The notes: generated by a model not told the origin, from the sequence alone. A stretch of DNA of 64,000 nt from Cohnella phaseoli (GCF_003386235.1 NZ_QRDZ01000003.1:372001-436000); one strand, 5' to 3'. Numbered from the stretch's first letter, positions 11,101-19,991 are shown. Numbers and translations: made by a program.

Positions 11101-14100
11101 TCCTGCCGATCCGCTGTCGTCTGCCGGAGGCGCAGACGTGCGGAAGCTGGATGCAGCAGCTTCATCGTACGCTGATGGAGGCTTACGAGCATCCGGATTT
11201 CCCTTACGATCAGATGATCGCGGATGCGGGCGCTTCCGTCGACGCTTCCCGGAATCCTTTGTTCGATACGATGCTGGTCGTGCACAGTCAGATGGAATCC
11301 CCCGATGCTTGGCAATTCGGGGAGTGGCGATGCTCGCGCTACGAGCTTGAATTGGGGCAGGCCAAGCTCGATTTCAAACTGGATATTTACTTGGTGGAGG
11401 ACGGAGCGCTTCGCTGCGACCTGGAATTCAATACGGATTTGTACGCCGGGAAGACGATGGAACGGTTCGTCCGGCACTTTCAGATCGTGGCGGAGCGGCT
11501 GGCGAACGACCCGGATGTATCCTTGGCTCAACTGGACGTGCTTACCGAGCGGGAGCGGGAGCAAATTTTGTGCGAATTCAATTCGACGTTCCGGCCCTAT
11601 CCGAGCGAGCAAACGCTGGTCGAGCAATTCGAGCGGCAGGCCCAGCTCACGCCCGATCGGATTGCGCTTACGCACGGCGAACGGAAATGGACCTTCCTTG
11701 AAGTGGATCGTTTGGCCAACAGGCTTGCCAGAACGTTAAGAAGGCTTGGCGTACGGCGGGAGGAAATTATCCCGATTGCGGCGGAACGATCCTTGGAGAT
11801 GATCGTCGGTATTTGGGCGATTCTGAAGGCCGGCGGCGCGTATTTGCCGCTGGACCCGCATTATCCGCCGGAGCGGAAACGGTACATTCTCGAAAATAGT
11901 CAGGCACAGAGGATTGTGACGCAAAATCAATGGATAGCTTCTCTGGCCTCGATTCATGCGGAGCTGCCGATTATCGATCTGGACGACGCGGCTAATTACG
12001 ATGCGGACGACCGGCCGCTCACTCCGGTGAACGAAGCGCGGGATTTGGCCTACGTCATTTACACGTCGGGATCGACGGGACAGCCGAAGGGGGTGCTCAT
12101 CGAGCATCGCTCCGTCATTAACCGTTTGAACTGGATGCATAGAAGCTACCCGATCGATGCCGAAGACGTCATTTTGCAGAAAACGCCGTACACGTTCGAT
12201 GTGTCCGTATGGGAGCTGTTTTGGGGCGCTACGAAAGGGACGACCTTGCATTTACTGGCGGCGGACGGGGAGAAGGACCCGAAGCAAATTGCGGAAGCGA
12301 TCGGGCGCCACCGGGTGACGACGCTGCACTTTGTACCTTCCATGCTGCAAATCTTTTTACTGCATCTGGAACAGCATCCCGAAGACGTCGCGAAGCTGGC
12401 CGGCCTCCGGCAGGTTTTTGCAAGCGGCGAAGCGCTGCATCCGCATCAGGTTCGGCTGTTCCAGTCGCTGCTGTACGACCGATTCGGAGTCCGGCTTGTG
12501 AATTTGTACGGTCCGACCGAGGCGACGGTTGACGTATCCTGCTTCGACTGTTTTGCCGAACCGATGGGCCAGCTCGTGCCGATCGGCAAGCCCATCGACA
12601 ATATTCAGCTGCTCGTCGTGAACGATCATTTGCAGCTTCAACCGATCGGGGCGGCCGGAGAGCTGTGCATCGCGGGGGACGGTCTGGCCAGAGGGTATCT
12701 CAACCAGCCGGAATTGACCGCGCAGAAGTTTGTCGACCATCCCTTTGCCGACAAGCAGAAGCTGTATCGCACCGGGGATCTCGTCAGATGGCGCGAGGAC
12801 GGTCATATCGAATATTTGGGCCGCTTGGATCATCAAGTGAAAATTCGCGGCTATCGCATCGAGTGCGAGGAGGTCGCTCATCAGATGGGCTCCGCTCCCG
12901 GGGTACGGGAGGCGATCGTCGTCGCCCATCGGGACGCGCGGTCGGAAGCTTACTTGTGCGGCTACTATATTTCCGACCATGAGATCGGATTGGCGGAATG
13001 GCGCGCACGGTTAAGCGAGACGCTGCCGGATTATATGATTCCCGGCTTCTACGTTCGCCTGGATCAATTTCCGCTCAGCGCGAACGGAAAGCTGAATCGC
13101 AAGGCGCTGCCGCTGCCCGAAACCGGCATCCGAGACGAGGCGGCCTACGCAGAGCCAAGCAATGAGATCGAGAGCAGGCTTGCCGCGATCTGGCAGGAGC
13201 TACTGGGCGTTCCGCGGATTGGCGTGGAGGACAACTTCTTCAGCCTGGGAGGACATTCCTTGCGGGCGGCCCATCTCGTGACGAAAATCCATGAGGCGTT
13301 CCACGTATCGATCGCCTTAAAAGAAGTGTTCCAATCGCCGACGATCAAACAATTGGCGCAACGCATCGTCTCGTCGGAGCGGGAACGGTTCGAATCCATC
13401 CCCCCGGCGGAGCCGAAGGAAGCTTACCCGCTGTCCTCGGCGCAGAAGCGATTGTACGTTTTGCATCAGATGGAGGAGGCGAACACCGCTTACCATCTGT
13501 CGCAAGCGATTCGAATGACCGGAGCGCTCGATACGGCAAAGGTGGAGGCCGTCTTCCAACGGCTTATTGCACGCCATGAATCTTTGCGGACGAGCTTCGT
13601 ATGGACGGAAGGCGAACCGATGCAGCGCATCCATCCGCAGGTGGATTTCTCGCTCGAATTGGCAGATGCAGAGGACGAGAGCGCGCGCATTCGTTCCTTC
13701 CTGCGGCCGTTCGAGCTGACGCAGGCCCCTTTGCTTCGCGTCGTGCTCATTCGCAAGTCGGCGGACGATCATGTGCTGCTGTTCGATATGCACCATCTGA
13801 TTGCCGACGGCTTGTCTACCGTACATTTGGCGAACGAGTTCATCGCGCTGTACGAAGGGAAGGAATTGCCGCCGCTTCGCATCCAGGTCAAGGACTACAC
13901 GGAATGGCAAAATCGCTGGTTAAGCGGGGAACAGGCCGCACGGCAAGAGCGGTTCTGGCTTGGGCAATTCGCCGACGGAGTTCCCACGCTGCAGCTTCCG
14001 ACGGATTTTGTGCGGCCGTCCAGAAAGACGACGGAAGGAGACCGGATCGTCGCGCAACTGAGCGAGCGGGATTCCCAGGCGGTTCGCGATTTGGCCGCAC

Positions 14101-17100
14101 GGCATGGAGCGACCCCGTACATGGCGCTGCTGGCCGCATTTAATGTGCTGCTGCACAAATATTCCGGCCAAGACGAGATTGTTGTAGGCACGCCGGTATC
14201 GGGCCGAACCCATAGCGAGCTTCAGCCGCTGATCGGAATGTTCGTCAATACTCTGGCTCTGAAAACGAAAATCTTGGCGGACGGAAGCTACAGCGAGCTT
14301 TTGGCCGCAACGAAGGAGCTGACGCTTGAGGCGTTCCAGCATCAGGACTATCCGTTTGAACGGTTGATTGATCAGTTAAAGCTGGAGCGGGACCTGTCTC
14401 GCAACCCGCTGTTCGATGCGATGTTTATCGTACAGAACATGGGCTTGCCGGAGCTGGAGCTGGACGAGGTCGCATTCGCGCCCTATGCGCTGGACAATCC
14501 GACCGCCAAATTCGATTTGACGCTGGAGGTCGTGGAACATGGAACGGCGTTGACCTTAAATCTGGAGTATGCGACATCGCTCTTCACGCCGGAAACGGCC
14601 GAACGAATGCTGCGGCATTATATCCGTATCGTGCAGAGCGCCTGCGAGAGCCCGGATGCGCCAATAGACGAGACGGCGTGGATGAGCGAAGAGGAGCAGC
14701 AGATGATTCTTGGCGACTTTAACGCGACGCGCAGAGCTTATCCGGAAGATCGCACGCTGCTCGATTTCTTTGAGACGCAGGCGGCGAATAGAGCGGAGCA
14801 GGTTGCGGTACAGTGGCTGGACCTGAGCCTCGGCTATAGAGAGCTGAACGAGCGCGCGAACCGTCTCGCCCGCACGCTGCGCGAGCACGGCGTGAAGCCG
14901 GATAGCTTCGTTCCGCTGCTGATCGAGCGTTCGCCGGAAATGTTGGTCGCCATCTTGGCAATCTGGAAGGCCGGAGGGGCTTACTTGCCCGTCTCGCCCG
15001 ATTTTCCGGCGGAGCGCATTCAGTACCTGCTTCAGGATAGCGGGGCCGGCATCGTAGTCGGCAGAGCGAAATATTGGCTTCCGCTGCAAGAGAGCATAAG
15101 CGAGCTTCAGTCCGTAACGGGAATCGATGTGGACAGCGAATCGTCGTACGCGGACGATCGCAGCAATCTGCCCCGCGCGCATACGAGCCGTCATCTGGCG
15201 TACGTCATCTATACGTCGGGCTCGACCGGGCGGCCGAAAGGAACGATGATCGAGCACCGCTCGGTCGTGAATCGCCTGCTCTGGATGCAGGAGCAGTATC
15301 CGCTGCTGCCGGACAGCGTCATTTTGCAGAAAACGCCGTTTACTTTCGACGTCTCCGTATGGGAGCTGTTCTGGTGGATGATTCCCGGAAGCCGGGTGGC
15401 GCTGCTGGAAAGCGGGGGAGAAAAAGATCCGGCGCTAATCGTCAAGGCGATTGAAAAATACGAAGTAAGCCATATGCATTTCGTGCCTCCGATGCTGAAG
15501 CTGTTTTTGGAGCATTTTCATCGCATGGGGATGACGGCCAATCTCAATCGCCTCGCCTACGTATTCGCCAGCGGCGAAGCGCTGCAAGCGCCGCAGGTCG
15601 AACAATTCCAAGCGCTGAACGAGCGCTTCGGAACGCGATTGATCAACCTGTACGGCCCGACGGAAGCGACGGTCGACGTCTCCCATTACGAGTGCGGCTG
15701 GACCGAGCCGCCGAGCAGCGTTCCGATCGGGAAGCCGATCTACAATACGTCCTTGCTGATCTTGAACGACCGCTTCCAGCTGCAGCCGATCGGCGTTCCC
15801 GGGGAGCTGTGCATTGCCGGAGACGGCTTGGCCCGAGGCTACGCGAACCGACCGGAATTGACGGCCCAAGCGTTCGTGGACCATCCATTCCTCGCCGGCC
15901 GGAAGCTATATCGTACGGGAGATTTGGCGCGCTGGCTGCCGGACGGGAACATTCAATACTTGGGAAGGCGAGACAATCAGGTCAAAATTCGCGGCTTCCG
16001 CATCGAATTGGGCGAGATCGAGCAGGTGCTTCTGAAGCACGAGCACATTCGCGAATGCGTAGTTGTCGTGAAGCGCAATAAGCAGCATGAGGATTATCTT
16101 TGCGGCTACATGGTGGCAAGTCAGCCTCTGTCGGGCGTCGAAGTGAAAGCATGGCTGCAGCGCAAAGTGCCGGAATATATGGTGCCCGGCTACATCGTGC
16201 AATTGGATCAGATGCCGCTCAGCTTTAACGGGAAGCTGGACCGCAAAGCGCTTCCCGAGCCGCAAGGGGCAGGAGAAGGACGAGGCGATGCTTCGATGCT
16301 GCCGAACAACGAAATCGAGCGGCGGCTGGCCGCTATCTGGCAGGAGCTGTCGGGAACGGAAACGTTCGGCGTTCACGACAACTTTTTCGACATCGGAGGC
16401 AATTCCTTGCTGCTTGTCCGGGCGCAGGCGGAAATCGACGCCGTGTATCCCGATCTGGTCAAAGTAACCGACTTGTTCACCTACTCGACGGTATTCAAGC
16501 TGGCCGAACATATTCGATCGCGCAAGAAGCTGGTTGCAGCGGAGAAAATCGCGTTGATCTCGTGGCCGCTAGTCGATTTTGGCTCCTCTGCCTCGCAGCA
16601 AGCGGCAAGAGAATATCGCTATACTCCGGACAAGAAGGCGATCGATCAACTGACTTCTATCGCCGCGCGGCTAGGCGTGGAGATTCGCGACATCTGGCTG
16701 GCGATATATGGCTACTTGCTTCACGAGCGTTCCAAGCAACAAGAGATTACGATACAAGTCGTTCGCCAACCGGGATTCGTCGGCGAGCTGCGGCAAAGCT
16801 TCGCTCAGGTGAACCATTTTGGACAATTGATTGCGAGCATCCATGAAAGCCTCCGCACGGATTCGGCATCAGGCATTCCGCTGTCCGAATGGCGCGCAAG
16901 AGTTGTAAAAACGAGAGAAAAAGGAACGTTATTGCCCGTATTTTCGCTAGATGGGCCGCATTCTCTCGCAGGGGAGAGCGACTACGACATTTGCATTGGC
17001 GCGAGCTTGTCCGCTCAGCGCGAAATCCAGCTCGTGCTGCAATTCAACGCGCAGCGCTTAAACTCGGACAGAATGAAGCGGCTGCTGCAATCCTTCGTTC

Positions 17101-17201
17101 AGATTATGCATCAAATCATCGAGGCCTTTGCCGCGGATGCGAACGCGGCTGTAGCAAGAGAAACTTCCCGCAACTCAAATGGAGGCGAAACCGAACAATG
17201 A
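5166..17201 (+). CDS. Lipopeptide NRPS: FAAL-ACP-(C-A-PCP)x3-half C
   Basis: This is a 4011-residue multimodular synthetase. Residues 1-570 are a fatty-acyl-AMP ligase (FSSGSTG; VYGLAEASL; NGQNVYPHDIE), and 580-650 a carrier domain (IGGQSLG). Module 1 has C (664-1090, HHSVADG), A (1106-1595) and PCP (1613-1682). Module 2 has C (1701-2130, HHIIADG), A (2146-2640) and PCP. Module 3 has C (2754-3180, HHLIADG), A (3192-3690) and PCP (3714-3785, IGGNSL). The A-domain codes read by eye are DGFFLGVVFK (one change from the known Ile code), DVWHFSLVDK (Ser) and the same Ser code again. There are no epimerase, methyltransferase or thioesterase domains. The last 215 residues resemble only the C-terminal lobe of a condensation domain. 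An acyl-Ile-Ser-Ser chain is inferred, to be passed to the KS of the later hybrid protein. Confidence 0.95.
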   Translation: MHKGDTLVELLSVNRTKHKGITFVHKKQEHHVSYDQLYERSMAYLGDLQKKGLRKGDRVVLLLQENEAFLLAFWSCLLGGIVPVPIQYATTKEQTVKFFEVWRMLDNPSLITDSEQHEHLRQFADRQGKYPLTDRERIVIYDELIQGKPGIIPDISPGDCAFIQFSSGSTGQPKGVVLTHENLLTNIRAIVGGCGATESDSSISWLPLTHDMGLIGFHLAPVYASMNQWIMPSTLFMMQPMQWMELVHRKRISMLSSPNFGYQHFLRHFKEKAAGEWDLSCVRLIYNGAEPISAHICEDFVDRLAPYGLRRNAMFPVYGLAEASLAVTFPPVEEEVVAIHLSRRALRIGEPLAMNPDDEEDRVTFVDVGFPVADCEVRISGDDHAELPEGTVGHIHIRGKNVTSGYYRMPQVNAASFTQEGWFITGDIGFMRGGRLCVTGRHKDIIFVNGQNVYPHDIEGTIEALEGIAPGRTAACGVYNERLGSEEVVYFVSHRGEPEKFADQAARIQRALNARMGIDVRNVLPVRAIPKTTSGKTQRYKLAEQFRAGEFAELAQTMTELLQANLQHKAHKSPQNATEAKLLAIWQEVLERERIGTDDAFFEIGGQSLGASHVLARIEHEFEVEVPIQRLFELATIEAMAEYIDRAEKIRIQRIEPLRERREAYPATFAQQRMVMAEQNEGVHTAYVIAGVMKIAGTLDRDAIARAFGELVARHEALRTSFHTREEGIVQIVRDRVDIAVDWRDVAAEPSEAQLQAAIQAFDLSAPPLMRVQVWSWAEDRRAVAVHIHHSVADGLAMNVLMAEFIKLIQDQPLPDLALRYSDFACWQQGGMKTETLEAGRQYWMNALQGELPVTELLTDRRRPAVKSYAGSSVKIGLDKEDVKAIQELAQRSNATLYMVLLSAYSILLAKYCGQEDVLVGSPIAGRSHNGLEQMVGMFVNMSALRSYPEGDKTYLDYLAETKEAALGAFAQQDYPFEFVVEQLGMQRDPSRNPLFEYVFVLQERLNVSGAAGGLSFEADFVEPAAVPFDLTLEALADGDDLAFTFRYATELFRVSTIERVAEHYIRILQDIVKHPGKQLKDIELLTAEEKQWLTSGWNLAFAPYPKEQTIPQLFERQAEKYPERMAVTFNGSSHSYRDINERANQLAHALLASGAGSGFVAGLMADRSVEMIVAILAILKAGGAYLPIDPTFPAERAEYMMSDSRAICMLTMGKWQERCSRLGRVMLLDDGSYDSFSRENLPSRNEAGDLAYIMYTSGSTGNPKGTCTTHANIVRVVKDTNYIAITEQDTLLQLSNYAFDGSTFDIFGALLNGAKLVLADADTVGDTNRLSELLTAEKVTVFFVTTALFNVIVEEYIDALAHVRKILFGGERASISHVRKAFQALGPGKLIHVYGPTETTVFATYYEIEQWEEQASGVPIGKPINGTGLYVMNRYGRPQPIGVPGELWISGDGLARGYLNLPDVTAEKFIPHPYEANERVYRTGDLVRWLPGGHIEFLDRIDQQVKIRGFRIELGEIEACLLAHPHLQEACVIARAAEGSPSLCAYYVANEAVNGEEIRAYLSEALPLFMVPADLIALEAMPLTSNGKINKKLLPAPDLSRGSHKAYVPPTDELERALAALWENLLQRQPIGRDDHFFDLGGHSLKATILLARIYEQFHVKVPFQQFMRMPTIQNLAALIKQGEVKAFTPLVSRENASGEYPVSPAQQRLMIQEQLEAMGTNYNMPIVLKVDGYLDPRQVEAAWEQLAAIHEPLRTSFVWRQGEMRQIVHPNARIRVHAETAEREQAEERLRSWIRPFDLEAAPLVRIYLLRISAEEQYLLIDMHHIIADGVSVQLLFNEMFRMMGGYPASRPRLQYRDYVQWLEEERHSASFRRQQQYWREQLDGELPVLNMPLDYPRREHKTYRGETLRFTVNAETGERIRAVAQRENVTVHTVLFAAYSALLYKLSGQDDFIVGSLVAGRSHPEVQDMVGMFNNFLPIRCRLPEAQTCGSWMQQLHRTLMEAYEHPDFPYDQMIADAGASVDASRNPLFDTMLVVHSQMESPDAWQFGEWRCSRYELELGQAKLDFKLDIYLVEDGALRCDLEFNTDLYAGKTMERFVRHFQIVAERLANDPDVSLAQLDVLTEREREQILCEFNSTFRPYPSEQTLVEQFERQAQLTPDRIALTHGERKWTFLEVDRLANRLARTLRRLGVRREEIIPIAAERSLEMIVGIWAILKAGGAYLPLDPHYPPERKRYILENSQAQRIVTQNQWIASLASIHAELPIIDLDDAANYDADDRPLTPVNEARDLAYVIYTSGSTGQPKGVLIEHRSVINRLNWMHRSYPIDAEDVILQKTPYTFDVSVWELFWGATKGTTLHLLAADGEKDPKQIAEAIGRHRVTTLHFVPSMLQIFLLHLEQHPEDVAKLAGLRQVFASGEALHPHQVRLFQSLLYDRFGVRLVNLYGPTEATVDVSCFDCFAEPMGQLVPIGKPIDNIQLLVVNDHLQLQPIGAAGELCIAGDGLARGYLNQPELTAQKFVDHPFADKQKLYRTGDLVRWREDGHIEYLGRLDHQVKIRGYRIECEEVAHQMGSAPGVREAIVVAHRDARSEAYLCGYYISDHEIGLAEWRARLSETLPDYMIPGFYVRLDQFPLSANGKLNRKALPLPETGIRDEAAYAEPSNEIESRLAAIWQELLGVPRIGVEDNFFSLGGHSLRAAHLVTKIHEAFHVSIALKEVFQSPTIKQLAQRIVSSERERFESIPPAEPKEAYPLSSAQKRLYVLHQMEEANTAYHLSQAIRMTGALDTAKVEAVFQRLIARHESLRTSFVWTEGEPMQRIHPQVDFSLELADAEDESARIRSFLRPFELTQAPLLRVVLIRKSADDHVLLFDMHHLIADGLSTVHLANEFIALYEGKELPPLRIQVKDYTEWQNRWLSGEQAARQERFWLGQFADGVPTLQLPTDFVRPSRKTTEGDRIVAQLSERDSQAVRDLAARHGATPYMALLAAFNVLLHKYSGQDEIVVGTPVSGRTHSELQPLIGMFVNTLALKTKILADGSYSELLAATKELTLEAFQHQDYPFERLIDQLKLERDLSRNPLFDAMFIVQNMGLPELELDEVAFAPYALDNPTAKFDLTLEVVEHGTALTLNLEYATSLFTPETAERMLRHYIRIVQSACESPDAPIDETAWMSEEEQQMILGDFNATRRAYPEDRTLLDFFETQAANRAEQVAVQWLDLSLGYRELNERANRLARTLREHGVKPDSFVPLLIERSPEMLVAILAIWKAGGAYLPVSPDFPAERIQYLLQDSGAGIVVGRAKYWLPLQESISELQSVTGIDVDSESSYADDRSNLPRAHTSRHLAYVIYTSGSTGRPKGTMIEHRSVVNRLLWMQEQYPLLPDSVILQKTPFTFDVSVWELFWWMIPGSRVALLESGGEKDPALIVKAIEKYEVSHMHFVPPMLKLFLEHFHRMGMTANLNRLAYVFASGEALQAPQVEQFQALNERFGTRLINLYGPTEATVDVSHYECGWTEPPSSVPIGKPIYNTSLLILNDRFQLQPIGVPGELCIAGDGLARGYANRPELTAQAFVDHPFLAGRKLYRTGDLARWLPDGNIQYLGRRDNQVKIRGFRIELGEIEQVLLKHEHIRECVVVVKRNKQHEDYLCGYMVASQPLSGVEVKAWLQRKVPEYMVPGYIVQLDQMPLSFNGKLDRKALPEPQGAGEGRGDASMLPNNEIERRLAAIWQELSGTETFGVHDNFFDIGGNSLLLVRAQAEIDAVYPDLVKVTDLFTYSTVFKLAEHIRSRKKLVAAEKIALISWPLVDFGSSASQQAAREYRYTPDKKAIDQLTSIAARLGVEIRDIWLAIYGYLLHERSKQQEITIQVVRQPGFVGELRQSFAQVNHFGQLIASIHESLRTDSASGIPLSEWRARVVKTREKGTLLPVFSLDGPHSLAGESDYDICIGASLSAQREIQLVLQFNAQRLNSDRMKRLLQSFVQIMHQIIEAFAADANAAVARETSRNSNGGETEQ

Positions 17202-18010
17202 AAAAAACGACTTCTAAAAGCTTGTTCAACATCGTGTGGATCATCGCCGTTTATTTTGTTTTATTCTATGGCCTAATTCAAGTTTACTCGCGGTTTGTGT
17301 ATCCCACGTCCGGCTGGTTTGAGGACAATCCGATCGCCTTTATCGTCTTTAACGACATCATTCAAATGCCGCTACTCTTTTTCATCATGCTGAAGGTTCG
17401 CAAGGTTCATATTTTCAAGGAGGCCGGATTTACCAAGCTCGGCATGCCGCAAGTCGTCACGATTGTCTCGATCGGTCTGCTGATGGGCTGGTTTACCGAT
17501 CTGCTCTTTAGTCTGAGCTGGATAAAGGTCCATTTCCCGCAGTTCGAGGAGATTCTGGCCTACCTCAACGACGGCTCGAGCGTGCTGGTGTTCCTGGCCT
17601 TCCTGCTGTACGGCAATATTTACAAAGAAATGCTGTTCCGCGGCATGATTTTTAAGGAGCTGCGCAGGCTGTCGCCGCTGACGGCCGCCATCATTATTCA
17701 AGGAATCCTGTACGGTGGATTATTTTTCAGCTTTGATATTCCGTTAACGGTGTACGGATTTCTGGGTGCGGTCGTGTTCGCCCTTCTGTATGTTCGTTAT
17801 CGTTCGATCTGGGCGCCGATTCTTGCGCAATATGCCTGTCAAGGCAGCCAATATGTATTCAGAAGATCGGAGACGCATGTCGCCGACCCGAATATGCAGT
17901 ACCTCTTCCTGGCGATTACAGGAATCGCGATCATTGCTTTGCTTATCGTCATCTTCAACAAGCATCGGGGATTGCAGGCCAATGCGATTGGCAAGGAGGG
18001 GGCGGCGTGA
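17198..18010 (+). CDS. CPBP-family membrane protein 1, degenerate active site
   Basis: This 270-residue protein has about eight hydrophobic segments and the CPBP (Rce1/CAAX-protease-like) core around YKEMLFRGMIF. Canonical members have EExxxR, FxxxH and a final H. Here the first Glu is Lys (KEMLFR), the FxxxH position reads YGGLF, and the last His position reads AQYAC. It is therefore probably not an active metalloprotease. The ATG at 17198 overlaps the NRPS stop as ATGA, so translation is coupled; an upstream in-frame extension inside the NRPS gene is a shadow. Bacterial CPBP proteins near peptide clusters often act in self-immunity, which is the likeliest role. Confidence 0.8.
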   Translation: MKKTTSKSLFNIVWIIAVYFVLFYGLIQVYSRFVYPTSGWFEDNPIAFIVFNDIIQMPLLFFIMLKVRKVHIFKEAGFTKLGMPQVVTIVSIGLLMGWFTDLLFSLSWIKVHFPQFEEILAYLNDGSSVLVFLAFLLYGNIYKEMLFRGMIFKELRRLSPLTAAIIIQGILYGGLFFSFDIPLTVYGFLGAVVFALLYVRYRSIWAPILAQYACQGSQYVFRRSETHVADPNMQYLFLAITGIAIIALLIVIFNKHRGLQANAIGKEGAA

Positions 18011-18777
18011 AAATCGTTCGGGCTATCGGCTTCATCGTGCTGTATTTGGCGATCTATGTCGCCGTTCAGCTCGTCAGCCAAAGCGTATTGTCGCAACTGT
18101 CTCTTCAGTTGTCCTTTATCGTCAACAACATCTGTACGCTCGCGATTTATGCGCTGCTGATGAAAGCTCGCAAGCGGTCGCTGCCGATCTTTTGCCGAGT
18201 AAAGGCGATTTCGACCAAGGCGCTGCTCATCGCTCCGTTGATCGGAATCGCGCTAGGAACCGTCATCTACAGCGTTGCCAACCTCCCGGTCATTCGGGAG
18301 GATTGGCCGCAAATTTACAATCTGGTCGAGTTCGTCGGCGGGGGGAGCTCGATTGCGCTGACTTTATTGGGGACGGTGCTGGTCGGTTCCTTGTTTGAAG
18401 AAGTGCTGTTCAGAGGGCTGATTCTGAATGAAGTTCGCGCCGTATCCCCGGTCTATGTCGCGGTTCTTGTTCAGGCCGTTCTATTTGGAGTCATCCTGAT
18501 GGATCCGATTTTAGGAGGCTTTGCCGCCTTAGGGGCGCTCGTATACGGGCTTGTCTACTGGGCTTCCGATTCCTTGTGGGCTTCCTTGATCACGCACGTA
18601 TTCAGCAGCGGAACGGTGATGGTTTGGTTTCAAATGGGGGACTTGTCGACGGCCGTATCCTCTTCCGCAGTCTTTTGGACGAGTTTGTCCGTGCTGCTCG
18701 TGTTGTTAGCCGTTCATCTTCAGTTCGTCGCCAGAGGGCGGGGAGCTGCATCGTTAGCAAGCGGGGTGAGCCCATGA
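18007..18777 (+). CDS. CPBP-family membrane protein 2
   Basis: This is a 256-residue polytopic membrane protein with the full EExxxR motif (FEEVLFRGLI). The FxxxH motif reads FGVIL, lacking the His, while the last motif keeps a His (THVFSS) but not the usual Asn. It starts at GTG 18007, overlapping the stop of CPBP protein 1 as GTGA, and its own stop overlaps the ATG of the acyltransferase gene. All of these are coupled in one transcript. The sequence is clearly related to CPBP 1 and 3 in layout but not a close duplicate. Immunity or membrane processing of the product is inferred from context only. Confidence 0.8.
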   Translation: MKIVRAIGFIVLYLAIYVAVQLVSQSVLSQLSLQLSFIVNNICTLAIYALLMKARKRSLPIFCRVKAISTKALLIAPLIGIALGTVIYSVANLPVIREDWPQIYNLVEFVGGGSSIALTLLGTVLVGSLFEEVLFRGLILNEVRAVSPVYVAVLVQAVLFGVILMDPILGGFAALGALVYGLVYWASDSLWASLITHVFSSGTVMVWFQMGDLSTAVSSSAVFWTSLSVLLVLLAVHLQFVARGRGAASLASGVSP

Positions 18778-19991
18778 AAAAGGTGGCCTTGCTGTTCCCG
18801 GGACAAGGCTCGCAAATGACGGGCATGGGAAAATGGTTTTACGACCGTTACCCGATCGCCAAACGAACCTTCGAAGAAGCCGACGACGTGTTGGGCTGGA
18901 AGGTAACGGACGCCTGCTTCCACGGTCCGATCGCAGAACTGACGAGCACCGATGTGGCCCAGCCGGCGCTTCTGACCGCCTCGATGGCGATGTATCGCGT
19001 GTATATGGAGGAGATCGGCATTCGTCCCTTTGCCGCGGCGGGACACAGCCTCGGCGAATATTCGGCTCTTTGCGGCGCGGGGGCGATTTCCTTCGCCGAG
19101 GCATTAAAGCTTGTGCATTTTAGAGGGCAAACGATGAAGGCGGCGGCAGAGTTGGGAACGGGCACGATGCTCGCCGTCGGCGGAATCGATTATTTATCGA
19201 CAGAGGAACAATTGGCCTACTTTGCGTCAAGCCGTGAGGAAATCTGCGTCGCTTGTTACAACGGGCCTGACCAAATTGTCGTCTCCGGAACGTTTCCGGC
19301 GATGGAACGAGTGGAGTCTCATTTCCGTAAGCTCGGTGCGAAGGCAACCAATTTGCAAGTCGGAGCTCCTTTTCACCACCCGCTGATGCAGTCCGCCGCC
19401 GAGGAGCTGAAGTGTCGGCTTGAGCAGGTCGCGTTCAAACCTTTGCAATACAAAGTGCTATCGAACGTCACGGGGCACGCGCTTGACGCAAGCAAGCAAA
19501 GTCTGGTCGAGGAGCTGACCCGGCAAATGACGCAGCCCGTGCAGTGGCGCAAATCGATGAACGTTCTGCACTACTGGGGAATCGAACTGGCGATCGAGTT
19601 AGGTCCGAAAACGGTTCTGAAGCAGCTATTGAAAAGTCACGACGCGATCGATGCGTATGCCTACGACGTCGCGGAGGATCGCAGTAGGCTGGCAGGCAAT
19701 ATCTCCGTTCAAGCCGGAAACCCGATTCGCGGCGATCATCCGATCGCCAAGCTGGTGGCTATCGCCGTCTCGGAGCCGAATCGCCATCCAGACGATCCGG
19801 AAGCTCGGCAAGGCGTCTTGGAGCCATACCAACAGCTCCTCGATCTTCGCGGCAGGCTGGCACAGCAGAATAAGCAGCCTGATCCGGAAGACATCCGTCA
19901 AGGCCTGCAATGGCTGCGAACGATTTTGCACAGGAAAGGCGTTCCGCCGGAGCAGCAGCTGAGCCGGCTTGCGGAAGCGAACCTTATTTAG
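18774..19991 (+). CDS. Stand-alone malonyl-CoA:ACP acyltransferase (trans-AT) with C-terminal extension
   Basis: This is a 405-residue protein. Residues 1-290 are a FabD-like acyltransferase with the oxyanion loop FPGQGSQ, the nucleophile elbow GHSLGEY, and GAPFHHP around the catalytic His. The family moves malonyl units from CoA to ACP. The PKS module encoded downstream has no AT domain, so this protein should load it in trans. The last ~110 residues are extra compared with FabD (about 310 residues) and are helical and charged, with no motif I know. The ATG at 18774 is coupled to the preceding gene through ATGA; a longer in-frame upstream reading lies inside that gene and is not favoured. 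Confidence 0.9.
   Translation: MKKVALLFPGQGSQMTGMGKWFYDRYPIAKRTFEEADDVLGWKVTDACFHGPIAELTSTDVAQPALLTASMAMYRVYMEEIGIRPFAAAGHSLGEYSALCGAGAISFAEALKLVHFRGQTMKAAAELGTGTMLAVGGIDYLSTEEQLAYFASSREEICVACYNGPDQIVVSGTFPAMERVESHFRKLGAKATNLQVGAPFHHPLMQSAAEELKCRLEQVAFKPLQYKVLSNVTGHALDASKQSLVEELTRQMTQPVQWRKSMNVLHYWGIELAIELGPKTVLKQLLKSHDAIDAYAYDVAEDRSRLAGNISVQAGNPIRGDHPIAKLVAIAVSEPNRHPDDPEARQGVLEPYQQLLDLRGRLAQQNKQPDPEDIRQGLQWLRTILHRKGVPPEQQLSRLAEANLI

Noticed and set aside
10566..11675. Long minus-strand reading frame opposite the second NRPS module
   Set aside because: Biased codon use of the NRPS on the plus strand creates long antisense frames; it has no recognisable motif and lies wholly inside conserved C/A domains.
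16889..17197. Longer N-terminus for the first CPBP protein
   Set aside because: It overlaps the NRPS coding frame by 300 bases; the ATG at 17198 in an ATGA overlap gives a normal membrane protein start.
18576..18773. N-terminal extension of the acyltransferase
   Set aside because: It lies inside the CPBP 2 gene and has no FabD-like sequence; MKKVALLFPGQGSQ at 18774 is the typical start.
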